DNA from: Rickettsia endosymbiont of Culicoides impunctatus
GTDB taxonomy: Bacteria; Pseudomonadota; Alphaproteobacteria; Rickettsiales; Rickettsiaceae
Length of the DNA: 64,000 nt
Assembly: GCA_020410785.1 (NCBI GenBank)
Contig: CP084573.1
Span: 372,001-436,000, forward strand
Reading direction: 5' to 3'
Below are positions 10,982-20,505 of this stretch, piece after piece. Under the pieces are notes generated by a model. The model did not search any database, was not told the DNA's origin, and saw only the letters and a program-made list of their open reading frames with translations. A program made the translations under genes and the position numbers. The number at the start of each line of letters is the position of its first letter. The first letter of the stretch is position 1.

Positions 10982-11044
10982 TTTTATTTAAGTGTTCAGA
11001 CCATATTCAATATAGAATTTGGGATAGCTAAATTAGCCTAAATT

Positions 11045-11148
11045 CGGTTATATCTATAAGTATAGCAGATTTTTATGCTCCACTAATAGATGGTTTCATT
11101 ATTTTTGCAGTATTGCTTATTTTTTTTCATTCCCTGACTCAGTAAACA
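11045..11148. repeat. Dispersed ~100-bp repeat, inverted copy of 19378-19473
   Basis: Read in reverse it gives CTGAGTCAGGGAAT, GCAAAAATAATGAAA, TATTAGTGGAGCATAAAAAT and CTGCTATA-TTATAGATATAACC in the same order as at 19378-19473. It is upstream of the unknown gene 10427-10981, while the other copy is just upstream of an Rpn nuclease gene. It may be a promoter-bearing scrap of a mobile unit. Confidence 0.7.
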
Positions 11149-11151
11149 TAC

Positions 11152-11258
11152 TATAGTCAATTCAGGGGAATTTGGTGCTAGGAACGATGGAGCGACGCCT
11201 ATAAGTAATAGGCGAGCGACGAGTGACGACGTCACCAACTTCTCATCAATTGACTATA
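11152..11258. repeat. Rickettsia-palindromic-element-like repeat, family A copy 1
   Basis: About 107 bp running from TATAGTCAATTCAGGGGAAT to TCTCATCAATTGACTATA, with inverted ends and an inner palindrome GCCTATAAGTAATAGGC. Further copies are at 12856, 16166, 21490, 25557, 34715, 51796, 54705 and 60810. It lies in the 10982-11640 gap, where no gene is seen. Confidence 0.9.
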
Positions 11259-11302
11259 CCCTATAATTTTCATTCTATAAGTATTAAACAGCATAAAAAC
11301 GT

Positions 11303-11545
11303 CATTACGAGGAGTGCGGAACCATAACTGTCGAAAATTAGAAGAGGAAGCTGTTTTAGAGGGCATCATGGTAGCTTAAAAGTTGCAAAAGAATAACCGA
11401 CGTCATTGCGAGGAAACTATAAAGTTGACGAAGCAATCCATAAATTGTAATTTCCACCCACTATTGTCATATATGGACGAGTGAATTTGTCAACCTTACA
11501 ATTACTTCATTGCCACTAAAGTGCTTCCCCACAATAACACGTATG
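11303..11545. repeat. Dispersed palindromic repeat, family B, degenerate
   Basis: Contains ACGTCATTACGAGGAG, CGTCATTGCGAGGAAACT and GACGAAGCAATCCATAA, and a decayed right arm CATTGCCACTAAAGTGCTTC. It fills the space before rplT. Next to it, at about 11600-11637, is a short motif CAACAGAAGTAGAGTTTT also seen near 28005 as CAGCAAAAGTAGAGTTTT. Confidence 0.65.
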
Positions 11546-11640
11546 CCTAATTAAATTTTCACTATAAAATAAAAAGTATATGTTAGCATGAACCGCATTA
11601 ACGTACAAACTACCAACAGAAGTAGAGTTTTATAAAAACC

Positions 11641-11997
11641 CTATTGCAACTGAGCCTTAGCTTGAGCCACTATATCTGCAAAACCTTGCGGGTTGTTAAC
11701 TGCCAATTCAGCTAACACCTTACGATCAATATCTATTGCAGCTTTTTTAAGCCCACCCATGAATTGTGAATATACTAAATCATGCTCACGCACTGCTGCA
11801 TTAATTCTTTGTATCCAAAGCCCTCTAAAATCACGTTTACGATTTCTACGATCCCTATAAGCATATTGTAGAGCTTTTTCAACTTTCTCAATTGCTACCT
11901 TAAAGCAATTATTAGACCGCCCTCTATAACCTTTAGCAAGTTTGAGAATTTTTTTATGACGATTTTTTGAAATTTTTCCTGATTTTACGCGTGACAT
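11641..11997 (-). CDS. rplT: 50S ribosomal protein L20
   Basis: Large-subunit assembly protein that binds 23S rRNA early. 118 residues with the typical basic N-terminus ([19 protein letters not shown]) and the conserved [14 protein letters not shown] and [18 protein letters not shown] stretches. It is 27 bases downstream of rpmI on the same strand, the usual rpmI-rplT pair. infC is not adjacent here. Confidence 0.98.
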   Translation of the reverse strand: MSRVKSGKISKNRHKKILKLAKGYRGRSNNCFKVAIEKVEKALQYAYRDRRNRKRDFRGLWIQRINAAVREHDLVYSQFMGGLKKAAIDIDRKVLAELAVNNPQGFADIVAQAKAQLQ

Positions 11998-12024
11998 ATC
12001 TCACCTATTTCCTTGGTTAAATTG

Positions 12025-12228
12025 TTAAATTCCATATGGAAGGAAGAATTTTTTTAAGTTCTTTGCATCTTGAGTACAGAGAATCGTTGTTCCTCTAAGG
12101 TTACGAAGTTGAGCTTTTGTCCGACGTCTCATGAAGTGTTTTTTACCAGCTTGAGTGGCACAAACTTTACCAGTAGCGGTAAGCTTAAAGCGTTTTTTTA
12201 CAGCTGATTTTGTTTTTAACTTAGGCAT
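12025..12228 (-). CDS. rpmI: 50S ribosomal protein L35
   Basis: Small basic ribosomal protein of 67 residues with the family start [14 protein letters not shown] and a C-terminal KKFFLPYG. Transcribed with rplT. A ribosome site (AAGGAAC on the coding strand) precedes the ATG. Confidence 0.97.
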   Translation of the reverse strand: MPKLKTKSAVKKRFKLTATGKVCATQAGKKHFMRRRTKAQLRNLRGTTILCTQDAKNLKKFFLPYGI

Positions 12229-12354
12229 TATTAGTTCCTTATATTTGGTATTTTAAGACTGTATAGCAAAAATTAGGCATACCAAAGCCATATTGCTATA
12301 TGGTGAAATATAATATTTTTTATGAATTATTGCAAGTTAATTTTTTATGCAACA

Positions 12355-12402
12355 CTAGGTTCTGTGAACAAAATTTAAATTACTATATTTTGTTCACAAC
12401 GC
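12355..12402. repeat. Internally deleted 165-bp palindrome, family C copy 3 (48 bp)
   Basis: Keeps CTAGGTTCTGTGAACAAAAT and the opposite end TTTTGTTCACAACGC but has lost the middle. It lies a few bases past the stop of the Fe-S carrier gene, again at a gene 3' end. Confidence 0.75.
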
Positions 12403-12409
12403 ATAATTA

Positions 12410-12742
12410 TTATACAGAGAAAGAGTTACCACACCCACACTTAGTTTTTGCATTGGGATTTCTAATTTCAAAATAGGAACTGCCTAACTCTTCGATAAAA
12501 TCTATTATACAATCAGCCATGAATGGCTGTGATATTGCATCAATAACCACTTTAGTATTATCTTTCTCTATAACACAATCATCTTTTGTTATGTCATTAC
12601 TTGGCACGAGGGCGTAATTATAAACAAACCCAGAACATCCACCACCATCAACAATTATTCTAAGAACTAAATTGGGATTATCTTCCAATTTGATTAACTC
12701 GCCCACTCTTTTAAAAGCATTATCGGTAATTTCTATTGACAT
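12410..12742 (-). CDS. erpA: A-type iron-sulfur cluster carrier (ErpA/IscA/HesB family)
   Basis: Scaffold or carrier that delivers Fe-S clusters to apo-enzymes. 110 residues with the three conserved cysteines: one in DGGGCSGFVY near residue 36 and the C-terminal KCGCGNSFSV pair. It stands alone here and is not in an isc operon. ErpA versus IscA cannot be separated with certainty by eye, so the symbol is tentative. Confidence 0.88.
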   Translation of the reverse strand: MSIEITDNAFKRVGELIKLEDNPNLVLRIIVDGGGCSGFVYNYALVPSNDITKDDCVIEKDNTKVVIDAISQPFMADCIIDFIEELGSSYFEIRNPNAKTKCGCGNSFSV

Positions 12743-12843
12743 GACATGATTATATTATTAAAGACCCTTAAAATAATCCTAAAAAGCTAATTTTGCAACA
12801 GCTTCATTTAAAAACCTTGAAAAGCTTAGTAGGTGATTCTATA

Positions 12844-12928
12844 CTATAGTTAATTTAGTTAATTCAGGAGAATTGGGGACTAGGAGCGACGAGTGACGAC
12901 GTCACCAACTTCTCATCAATTGACTATA
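12844..12928. repeat. Family A palindromic element, shortened copy 2
   Basis: AGTTAATTCAGGAGAATTGG joined to GGAGCGACGAGTGACGACG and CTTCTCATCAATTGACTATA. The inner GCCTATAAGTAATAGGC hairpin is deleted. The left end carries a short duplication (TAGTTAATTTAGTTAATT). Confidence 0.85.
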
Positions 12929-13001
12929 TAGCTAATCCGGTTAACATTATGCCATTAATATTAGCAAGAAGTAGCATCCACGACAAAGTGATCCTGTCTT
13001 G

Positions 13002-13055
13002 TGTCATCCCCGCGAAAGCAGGGATATTAGATTCCGCACCGAAGCGGGAATGACA
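13002..13055. repeat. Short palindromic repeat, family D (GTCATCCCCGCGAAAGCAGG)
   Basis: Inverted ends TGTCATCCCCGC and GCGGGAATGACA. A related copy is at 25489-25541 near the start of the pentapeptide lipoprotein gene. Confidence 0.75.
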
Positions 13056-13059
13056 ATAG

Positions 13060-13228
13060 TGGGAGGGAATGGCAATTTATGGATTGCTTCGTCGGCTCAC
13101 GCCTTCTCGCAATGACAAAGTAGCTACCCCAAACGTCATTGCGAGAAGCCGAAGGCGACGAAGCAATCTCTTGTTGCTTTTTGGATTGCTTCGTTGCTAC
13201 TAAAGTAGCTCCTCGCAATGACAGATGA
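13060..13228. repeat. Dispersed palindromic repeats, family B (two copies)
   Basis: GGATTGCTTCGTCGGCTCAC with TCTCGCAATGACA, then ACGTCATTGCGAGAAGCCG and a right arm TAGCTCCTCGCAATGACAG. These are clear copies of the inverted family B arms. The gap 12743-13261 is made of repeats A, D and B and holds no gene. Confidence 0.85.
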
Positions 13229-13261
13229 GGTTATCTAGAACATAATATTAGGAGTTAATAT

Positions 13262-14413
13262 ATGCTTGCTTCATATGCAGTAGACCCCAGCAATAGTAGG
13301 GGAAGATTGTTTAACGAATATTCTACAGCTTACAGAAATGAATTTGAACGAGATCATGATCGTATAATCCATTCAAAGGCTTTCAGGCGTTTGCAATATA
13401 AAACCCAGGTTTTCATTAATCATGAAGGAGATCATTATCGAAATCGTCTTACTCACTCAATTGAAGTTTCTACGGTTGCCCGTTCTATTGCTAAAACCCT
13501 TAATTTGTCAAGTGATTTGGCAGAAACTATAGGTCTTGCTCATGATCTTGGACATACTCCTTTTGGTCATGCAGGAGAGGTAGCTCTAAATAAGTGTATG
13601 CAAGACTATGGTGGATTCTCCCATAATGCTCATTCATTAAAGATTATTACTAAAGTAGAGAAAAGATATGCAGCTTATGATGGATTAAATTTGACATGGG
13701 AAGTGCTAGAAGGAATTGTCAAACATAATGGTCCTTTAATAAATAATATACCTGAATATATAGTAGAGTATGATTCACAACATAATCTTGACTTAACTCA
13801 TTACTCCTCAGCTGAAGCCCAAATTGCTTCGTTAGCTGATGATATTAGTTATATTGCTCATGATTTAGAAGATAGTGTTGGTGCCAAAATTATTGACTTT
13901 AATCATCTAACGGAAATTAAATTTATTGATCAATATGCTTTTGAAATTAAGTCCCAGTTTAAAAACATAACAACAACTCAGCTTATATATGAAGTAGTAC
14001 GTAAATTAATCAGCGATTTAATTGCTGATTTACTAGTACAAACAAATAATAATCTACAGAAACAGAAAATAATTACAACCGATGATATACGCCATCTTGA
14101 TTATCAACTTGTTGATTTTACTGATGAAGCAAAAGAGCGTATAGTAAAAATTAAACAATTCTTGTATGATAAAGTATATAAGCATAATAAATTGACCTCG
14201 ATGCTTTTAAAGTGTCAAAGAATCGTACAAGAGTTATTTAAGATATATATGGATAATATTGATTTACTACCATTTAGTTGGAAAGAATTAATTATACCAG
14301 GGAATACAAAATCCAAAGCTGGTATAGTAGCAGATTATATAGCCGGCATGACTGACCGGTTTGCTATTCAAGAGCATCAAGATATTTATTCCTTCAATTC
14401 TAATAATATTTAA
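13262..14413 (+). CDS. dgt: Deoxyguanosinetriphosphate triphosphohydrolase-like protein
   Basis: HD-superfamily dNTP triphosphohydrolase that splits dGTP (or other dNTPs) into nucleoside and tripolyphosphate. 383 residues. The HD metal site is visible as NRLTHSIEV, then [16 protein letters not shown], with a later conserved Asp in [15 protein letters not shown]. An AGGAG site lies eight bases before the ATG. argS begins three bases after the stop, so they probably share a transcript, as in related alphaproteobacteria. Confidence 0.95.
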   Translation: MLASYAVDPSNSRGRLFNEYSTAYRNEFERDHDRIIHSKAFRRLQYKTQVFINHEGDHYRNRLTHSIEVSTVARSIAKTLNLSSDLAETIGLAHDLGHTPFGHAGEVALNKCMQDYGGFSHNAHSLKIITKVEKRYAAYDGLNLTWEVLEGIVKHNGPLINNIPEYIVEYDSQHNLDLTHYSSAEAQIASLADDISYIAHDLEDSVGAKIIDFNHLTEIKFIDQYAFEIKSQFKNITTTQLIYEVVRKLISDLIADLLVQTNNNLQKQKIITTDDIRHLDYQLVDFTDEAKERIVKIKQFLYDKVYKHNKLTSMLLKCQRIVQELFKIYMDNIDLLPFSWKELIIPGNTKSKAGIVADYIAGMTDRFAIQEHQDIYSFNSNNI

Positions 14414-14416
14414 TTT

Positions 14417-16150
14417 ATGAATATATTTAATAAATTACGTAACGATATCATTAGTGCAGGCAGAAAAATATGCGATAATGATGATGTGTTACAATTGGCA
14501 GCTGTTGAAATTCCTAAAGATAAGTTCAATGGTGATCTTTCAAGCAATATAGCTATGATTATCGCGGCAAAACAAAATATTAATCCTAAGGAACTAGCTA
14601 TTAAATTTAAGGAGATATTAACGCCTCTACCATATATTGCCTCTATAGAAGTTGCCGGTCCAGGGTTTATTAATTTTACTATTAAAGCCGATATGTGGCA
14701 TAACTCTATTAATGACATATTGCTAGATAAAGAGGAGTTTTTTAAGGTTAATTTTGGTAATAATCAAAAGGTCAATATTGAATACGTCTCTGCAAATCCA
14801 ACTGGCCCTCTGCATATTGGTCATGCTAGAGGAGCTGTGTATGGCGATGCTTTAGCCAAGGTTCTAGATAGTACTGGCTATATTGTTACCAAAGAATATT
14901 ACCTTAATGATGCTGGTTCCCAAGTGGATGACTTAGCTAACTCAGTTATGTTACGCTATAAGCAAGCATTAACAAAAGAAGATATCGTGATACCAGCAGG
15001 GCTTTATCCTGGAGAATATTTGGTAGATATTGGGCAAAAGTTGGTAGAGAAATTTGGGGATAAATTATTAACAATGCCGGATAACGAACGTCATGAACTC
15101 GTTAAGGATTTTACAATAGAAGAAATGTTACTGATAATTAAACAGGATTTAAAGGAGCTAGATATTAAACACGAGGTATTTTTCTCGGAGAAATCACTGC
15201 ATGATAGTGGTAAGATTGAGGAAGTTGTTCAGTTGCTGAGCGTAATGGGGCTAATATATGAGGGGCAGTTACCTCCACCTAAAGGCAATGCAGATGAGCC
15301 TTGGGATTCCAGAACTCAGAGATTGTTTAAATCTACTGCTTTTGGCGATAATCAAGATAGACCAATAGAAAAATCAGATGGTAGTTGGTCATATTTTGCC
15401 TCTGATTTAGCTTATGCTAAGGATAAAATAGATCGTGGGTTTAATCATTTAGTTTATGTTCTAGGGGCAGATCATTGTGGTTATGTAAAAAGAATTGAGG
15501 CGATAGTTAAGGCTCTTGGTAAAGAAAAAGTTAAAGTTGATGTTAAAATTTGCCAGTTAGTAAACTTCGTTGAAAATGGTATTGCTGTAAAAATGTCGAA
15601 ACGTAGCGGCAATTTTACTAATGTGCGAGATGTAACAAACGAGGTAGGTAAGGACATAATAAGATTTATAATGCTAACCCGTAAGAATGATATTACTCTT
15701 GACTTTGATCTAGCAAAAGTAAAAGAACAATCAAAAGATAATCCAGTGTTTTACGTACAATATGCTCATGTTAGAACTATGTCTATATTGGAAAAAGCTA
15801 AAGAATCTATGCCAGAAACATATAATAAATTCTTAGAAAAAGAGTATGATTTGTCTTTACTTTCTACTGAAGAAGAAATAGAAATAATTAAACTGCTTGC
15901 TTTATGGTCAAAAATTTTAGAGACTTCAGCAAAATATTTTGAACCTCACAGAATAGCTTTTTATTTGATTAATTTAGCTTCAAAATTTCATGCTTTATGG
16001 AATTTTGGCAAAGAAAATAATGATTATCGGTTTTTAATTGAAGATAATATAGAGTTGACTGTTGCCCGCCTTGCTTTAGCAAAATCTATTCAAAAAATTA
16101 TAAAAGTTGGTTTTGATGTTATAGGGGCGACGCCTATGAATAAAATGTAG
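14417..16150 (+). CDS. argS: Arginyl-tRNA synthetase
   Basis: Class I aminoacyl-tRNA synthetase that charges tRNA-Arg. 577 residues with an N-terminal additional domain (residues 1-110), the HIGH motif in ANPTGPLHIGHARGA, the KMSKR-type motif (AVKMSKRSGN), and the C-terminal DALR anticodon-binding domain. Complete. A family A palindromic element lies 15 bases past the stop and could serve as a hairpin end for the transcript. Confidence 0.97.
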   Translation: MNIFNKLRNDIISAGRKICDNDDVLQLAAVEIPKDKFNGDLSSNIAMIIAAKQNINPKELAIKFKEILTPLPYIASIEVAGPGFINFTIKADMWHNSINDILLDKEEFFKVNFGNNQKVNIEYVSANPTGPLHIGHARGAVYGDALAKVLDSTGYIVTKEYYLNDAGSQVDDLANSVMLRYKQALTKEDIVIPAGLYPGEYLVDIGQKLVEKFGDKLLTMPDNERHELVKDFTIEEMLLIIKQDLKELDIKHEVFFSEKSLHDSGKIEEVVQLLSVMGLIYEGQLPPPKGNADEPWDSRTQRLFKSTAFGDNQDRPIEKSDGSWSYFASDLAYAKDKIDRGFNHLVYVLGADHCGYVKRIEAIVKALGKEKVKVDVKICQLVNFVENGIAVKMSKRSGNFTNVRDVTNEVGKDIIRFIMLTRKNDITLDFDLAKVKEQSKDNPVFYVQYAHVRTMSILEKAKESMPETYNKFLEKEYDLSLLSTEEEIEIIKLLALWSKILETSAKYFEPHRIAFYLINLASKFHALWNFGKENNDYRFLIEDNIELTVARLALAKSIQKIIKVGFDVIGATPMNKM

Positions 16151-16165
16151 TATAACTAATCTGAT

Positions 16166-16265
16166 TATAGTCAATTCAGGAGAATTTGGGGCTAGGAGCG
16201 ATGGAGCGACGCCTATAAGTAATAGGCGAGCGACGACGTCCCCAACTTCTCATCAATTGACTATA
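16166..16265. repeat. Family A palindromic element, copy 3
   Basis: Full-length ends TATAGTCAATTCAGGAGAAT and CTCATCAATTGACTATA with the inner GCCTATAAGTAATAGGC hairpin. A short TACTCAAATGATTTGAGTA palindrome follows at about 16272-16292. Confidence 0.9.
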
Positions 16266-16302
16266 GCATTATACTCAAATGATTTGAGTATACACCAAAT
16301 TC

Positions 16303-16401
16303 ACAAACGTCATTGCGAGCGAACGTACGTGAACGTGGCAATCCATGAAGCTTATTATATGGATTGCTTCGTCGGTCTTATGACCTCCTCGCAATGACGC
16401 C
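16303..16401. repeat. Dispersed palindromic repeat, family B
   Basis: ACGTCATTGCGAGCGAACGT and GGCAATCCATGAAG, then the inverted arm TGGATTGCTTCGTCGG and CTCCTCGCAATGACG. No gene lies between argS and the SPOR gene. Confidence 0.85.
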
Positions 16402-16440
16402 AGTTTACTATGGCTAAATGCTGATCGGGTTAGCTATACG

Positions 16441-17286
16441 TTGTCTGATAAAGTTATTTATAAAAATATGGTTAACCGCATTTTGTTTCGAGTTCTTATT
16501 CTTCTCTCAATACTTAGTGGCATTGCATATTTAGTGTATACTAATTATAACCAAGATAGTGGTCAGATAGTGACAATTTACCATGATCAATTGCCGACAA
16601 AAATTAAACCACAAGATAGTGGAGGGATAGTAATACCAAACGCCAATAATATAATTTATGAGAACTTACAACAAAAAAAGATTAGCAAACCTATAATATT
16701 ACAACCTGAACCGGAAAAACCATTAAATATCACTAGACAACAATCAGCACAAAGTGATGAAGATATTGACTCTATAGATACAATTTTATTTGGTATAATA
16801 GAAACTGATCAGGTTAAGTATGAGAAACACAAACTAAGTAAAAATGAAGAAGGAACGGAAATAATTTTACCTAATATAATAAAAAATGAGTCTGTACAAC
16901 AAGAGAATTTAGTAGAACAAATTCCTATTCCAATAGCTCAACAACCTAATTCAAATAAGGCGGGTCTAAATATAATAAAAGTTACTGAATCGCGTCGTAA
17001 GATCGATGATACGCAGTTATTAAATAAGTCAAATCAAGGAGGATATAAAATTCAGATAGCTTCGGTAAAATCTGAATCAGAAGCTAACCAAGAGGGGGAA
17101 AGAATCAAAAAAAAATATGCGAGAATCCTTAATAATACGGTAATAAATATCAAAAAGATACAATCTGATAAAGGGAGTTTTTTCTATTTAGTCTTAGTAG
17201 GTAACTATCAAAATATAAAACAAGCTAAAGCTATATGCAAAAAACTCTCTGATAATCAGCAAGGCTGTATAATCACCAATCGTTGA
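16441..17286 (+). CDS. SPOR domain membrane protein
   Basis: Probable inner-membrane protein that binds denuded septal peptidoglycan. A transmembrane segment is near residues 15-31 (FRVLILLSILSGIAYLV). A long polar, proline- and glutamine-rich linker follows, then a C-terminal SPOR domain from about residue 200 (GGYKIQIASVKSESEANQE to the end). The frame opens with TTG at 16441, but an ATG at 16468 (MVNRILFRV) is an equally good start; neither has a clear ribosome site. Exact division role is inferred from the domain. Confidence 0.82.
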   Translation: MSDKVIYKNMVNRILFRVLILLSILSGIAYLVYTNYNQDSGQIVTIYHDQLPTKIKPQDSGGIVIPNANNIIYENLQQKKISKPIILQPEPEKPLNITRQQSAQSDEDIDSIDTILFGIIETDQVKYEKHKLSKNEEGTEIILPNIIKNESVQQENLVEQIPIPIAQQPNSNKAGLNIIKVTESRRKIDDTQLLNKSNQGGYKIQIASVKSESEANQEGERIKKKYARILNNTVINIKKIQSDKGSFFYLVLVGNYQNIKQAKAICKKLSDNQQGCIITNR

Positions 17287-17310
17287 TAAAATTTATCAGC
17301 AAAGAAAAAA

Positions 17311-17724
17311 TCAAGGTTTGTGATATTTCTCAATCATCCAATCTACAAATGTATTATCAACAGACTGCTTTTTTAGAGCATATTCATATACTTCTTTTAT
17401 TAGTGCTGTAAGATTGGTAAATGAAAAGTTTAAATTTTTCTCAGTCAACATATTAATAGTTACACTAGTGGATTTGCTAAAGATTTTCATCTGATCAACA
17501 GTCAGCACCTCAAGGTTTACTTCGTTATCAACAACAAGAGCTTCCAAATTAACATCTAAGGCTTTGGCAATTAATTGTAAATTAGTAGCACTAGGGTTTT
17601 TTGAACTACCGTACAAAATACTATAAACAGTATTTCTACTTATTCCAGTTTTCTTCTCTATCTCTACTGCATTGATATTTTTTTGAATCATTAATGAGTT
17701 AAGTTTGATTTGTAAGTTTACCAT
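17311..17724 (-). CDS. XRE-family helix-turn-helix regulator
   Basis: 137 residues with an N-terminal Cro/C1-type HTH (about residues 5-62; KKTGISRNTVYSILYG is the recognition helix region) and an unidentified C-terminal part. It stands alone, convergent with the SPOR gene, whose stop is 25 bases away. The target is unknown; it may control itself or a lost prophage-like locus. Confidence 0.8.
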   Translation of the reverse strand: MVNLQIKLNSLMIQKNINAVEIEKKTGISRNTVYSILYGSSKNPSATNLQLIAKALDVNLEALVVDNEVNLEVLTVDQMKIFSKSTSVTINMLTEKNLNFSFTNLTALIKEVYEYALKKQSVDNTFVDWMIEKYHKP

Positions 17725-17848
17725 AAATAAAGCTTTGTCTATAAAAATTAATATTCTAAATATTAAGGTATATTTATTAAAAAGTAAACAACTAATAATT
17801 AATTGTTTTTATAGTCAGACTAGTTTTTGAACCTTAAAAGGTAAAATA

Positions 17849-18574
17849 TTAATTCTTGCCACTTAATAATATTTGGTTTTGTAACTTAAATAGATCAGAG
17901 GTTACACTTCTTGCCAATTGTAGCATAGCATAAAATTGTTCTTCAGAAAAGGGGTTTTTTTCAGCTGTACTTTGAATTTCTATTATATTTCCGTTACCTG
18001 CAAAAACAAAATTGGCATCTACTTCAGCATTGCTATCCTCTAGATAATCAAGATCAACTATGGGCTGCCCTTTATATATACCACATGAAATGGCGGCTAC
18101 TTAGCTAATTAAAGGGTTAGTTTTAAGAACTTTCCTAGCAATTAATGATCTAATTGCTAGATGAAGTGCAATATAACTACCAGTAATTGCTGCTGTCCTA
18201 GTTCCACCATCGGCATTAATTACATCACAATCAATGATAATTTGTCTTTCTCCTAAGGCTTTTAGATCAATTGCCGTACGCATCGATCTGCCAATTAGCC
18301 TTTGAATTTCTTGCGTCCTACCTGACTGCTTTCCTTGAGTTGATTCACGTTTCATACGCTGGTGGGTTGAACGTGGCAACATACCATATTCAGCACTTAT
18401 CCATCCTTGATTTTGCCCTCGTAGAAATGGCGGAACATTTGTTTCATAGGTTGCACTACATATTACATGGGTATTGCCGAACTTAACAAGACACGAACCA
18501 TCAGCACTAAGCAGAACTGAAGGTTCAATTGAAATGTTACGTAATTGATTATTTTTTCTATCAAAAGCTCTCAT
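17849..18574 (-). pseudogene. rph: Ribonuclease PH interrupted by an in-frame TAA
   Basis: Phosphorolytic 3' exoribonuclease that trims tRNA 3' ends. The first 157 residues read normally ([17 protein letters not shown], with GYx-type RNase PH sequence [19 protein letters not shown]). A TAA at 18101-18103 then interrupts, and the same frame continues as [19 protein letters not shown] to a natural stop at 17849. Total length of 242 codons matches intact RNase PH. One base change (for example AAA or CAA to TAA) would restore it. The truncated product lacks the C-terminal part of the core fold, so loss of function is likely. Confidence 0.88.
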
Positions 18575-18666
18575 AGTTTATTACTTAATTAAAATTGACT
18601 TGAAAATACAAAGCTTTACACTATATGTTAAGAAAGTAGATTTTTGCAAGAAAAAAGGCTGTAAAT

Positions 18667-19248
18667 ATGGAAAAACAACAAAAGAACAATAGTAATAATC
18701 AAGAAATTGATACTGATGCTGAGGAACAATTACTAAATGAAGTAGAAAACCAACCTTCTGATACTCTAATGTTACAAGATAGCTTACAAGAAATTGTTAG
18801 TTTGAAAAATCAAATTGAGATTTTGCAGGATAAGTTGCTAAGGACAATAGCCGAATCTGATAATACTAGGAAACGTCTAGAAAAATCAATTGAAGAGGCA
18901 AAAGATTATGCCATTGTTTCTTTTGCTAAAGATCTGCTCAGTGTTAACGATAATCTTTCTAGAGCTTTGGAGCATAAGCCACAAAATATGGAAGGTGATC
19001 TAGCTAATATTATTACTGGTGTAGAAATGACTAAAAGTGAGTTGACTAGCATACTACAAAAACACGGTTTAGAGTCAATAGAACCATTATTAGGGGAAAA
19101 GTTTGATTACAATATACACCATGCAATTTCACAGATAGTATCAGAGGAATATGATCAGGATAGTGTCATAGCGGTTATGCAATCAGGGTATAAGATAAAA
19201 GATAGGTTACTTAGACCTGCTATAGTACAAGTATCGAAAAATGGGTGA
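18667..19248 (+). CDS. grpE: Nucleotide exchange factor GrpE
   Basis: DnaK co-chaperone that drives ADP release. 193 residues: a polar start, a long coiled-coil helix (about residues 40-95, with [17 protein letters not shown]), and a C-terminal beta wing (about 135-193, HHAISQIV through [10 protein letters not shown]). It is divergent from rph. Adjacent rph and grpE-type genes are common in this group. Confidence 0.95.
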   Translation: MEKQQKNNSNNQEIDTDAEEQLLNEVENQPSDTLMLQDSLQEIVSLKNQIEILQDKLLRTIAESDNTRKRLEKSIEEAKDYAIVSFAKDLLSVNDNLSRALEHKPQNMEGDLANIITGVEMTKSELTSILQKHGLESIEPLLGEKFDYNIHHAISQIVSEEYDQDSVIAVMQSGYKIKDRLLRPAIVQVSKNG

Positions 19249-19269
19249 TTTGCTTTGTTGCTACTATAA

Positions 19270-19330
19270 GTACTCACTTTACGCATTCGTTGGATTGCTT
19301 CCAGCCACTAAAGTGGCTCCTCGCTAATAG
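19270..19330. repeat. Partial family B palindromic repeat
   Basis: TGGATTGCTTCCAGCCACT and AAAGTGGCTCCTCGCTAATAG. Only one arm of the element remains. Confidence 0.6.
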
Positions 19331-19377
19331 CGTCAGGTTGTTTTCCCTGTGACTTTTAATGCCATGCGTAAAGTAAG

Positions 19378-19473
19378 GTACTGAGTCAGGGAATAAAAAA
19401 ATAAAATATCGCAAAAATAATGAAAACAGCTATTAGTGGAGCATAAAAATCTGCTATATTTATAGATATAACC
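19378..19473. repeat. Dispersed ~100-bp repeat, direct copy (pairs with 11045-11148)
   Basis: CTGAGTCAGGGAAT ... TATTAGTGGAGCATAAAAAT ... TTATAGATATAACC, matching in reverse orientation to 11045-11148. It ends about 30 bases before the first Rpn gene and may be part of its upstream region. Confidence 0.7.
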
Positions 19474-19504
19474 ATTTGTAAAAAATAAATATATAGTTAG
19501 ATTT

Positions 19505-20473
19505 ATGTCAAATATTAGTCCTAGAGTCGATATTGCCTTTAAAAAAATCTTCGGTGTTGAAGAGAATAAGGATTTGCTTATTTCGCTAATCAATTCGATT
19601 GTATCTAGAGAAGATCAAGTGGCAGAAGTACAGCTTCTTAATCCATATAATCCAAAAAATTTCAAGAGCGATAAATTGTCAATTTTAGATATTAAAGCAC
19701 AAGGAAAAGATGGCAAAAGATTTAATATTGAAATGCAAATTACTGATGAAGCTGATTATGATAAAAGAGCCTTGTATTACTGGGCAAAATTATATACTGA
19801 ACAATTAAAAATCTCTTCAGGTTATGCTACTTTATCGAAAGCCATTGGTATTCATATATTAAATTTTACTTCTATTCCCAATGAAAAAAAATATCACAAT
19901 GTATTTCACATAGTAGAAAAAGATAGTGGTTTGTTATATTTCAAAGATTTAGAATTGCATACTATTGAGCTAAATAAATTCACTAATAATCCAAAAGAAC
20001 AACTGACGGACATAGTAAAGAAGGTAAAAAACTCTCTTGACATGTGGAGTGCCTTTTTAACAAGACACGATTTGCTAAACAAAGATAATTTACCAAAAGA
20101 ACTGAATGATGCTAGCCTAAAAAAAGCCCTGACAGTTCTGGATGTGATGAATTTCACTGAGGAAGAACGTGAATCATATGAAGATCATCTAAAATGGATA
20201 CTTATTGAAGCTAACACTATCAAAAAATTTGAGGATAAAGGCAGAGAAGAAGGTATCCAAATTGGTAAAGCTGAAGGTAAAGTTGAAGGTAGAGCAGAAG
20301 GTAAAGCTGAAGGTAAAGTTGAAGGTAGAGCAGAAGGTAAAGCTGAATTAATAAAAATGATGATAGAAAATGGCAGTTCTATTGAGGAAGTAGCGGAAAT
20401 AACCAAACTATCTGTTGCTAAGATCACTGAACTACTGAAAGTCCTAAGTGGCGGATTATCAGATAAGTTATGA
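19505..20473 (+). CDS. Rpn-family PD-(D/E)XK nuclease / putative transposase, copy 1
   Basis: Recombination-promoting nuclease family protein, 322 residues. The nuclease core is residues 1-210, with catalytic-type Asp62 (LSILDIKAQ) and the EMQ triad variant at 76-78. A degenerate repeat of GKAEGK/GKVEGR units (about residues 255-282) leads into a C-terminal helical tail (SSIEEVAEITKLSVAKITELL). It heads a tandem pair with 20506-21438, about 95% or more identical by eye, differing mainly in the number of EGK/EGR repeats. In E. coli Rpn proteins cause RecA-independent recombination; a mobile or defence role here is inferred. Confidence 0.85.
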   Translation: MSNISPRVDIAFKKIFGVEENKDLLISLINSIVSREDQVAEVQLLNPYNPKNFKSDKLSILDIKAQGKDGKRFNIEMQITDEADYDKRALYYWAKLYTEQLKISSGYATLSKAIGIHILNFTSIPNEKKYHNVFHIVEKDSGLLYFKDLELHTIELNKFTNNPKEQLTDIVKKVKNSLDMWSAFLTRHDLLNKDNLPKELNDASLKKALTVLDVMNFTEEERESYEDHLKWILIEANTIKKFEDKGREEGIQIGKAEGKVEGRAEGKAEGKVEGRAEGKAELIKMMIENGSSIEEVAEITKLSVAKITELLKVLSGGLSDKL

Positions 20474-20505
20474 TTACTAATTAAAATAAATATAGAGTTA
20501 GATTT

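Noticed and set aside
13060-13228. CRISPR array
   Set aside because: Repeats here are inverted and irregularly spaced, with no equal spacers and no cas genes.
20185-20427. Serine/proline-rich minus-strand frame opposite the Rpn EGK repeat
   Set aside because: It is the mirror of the coding repeat in the Rpn gene, without its own start signals.
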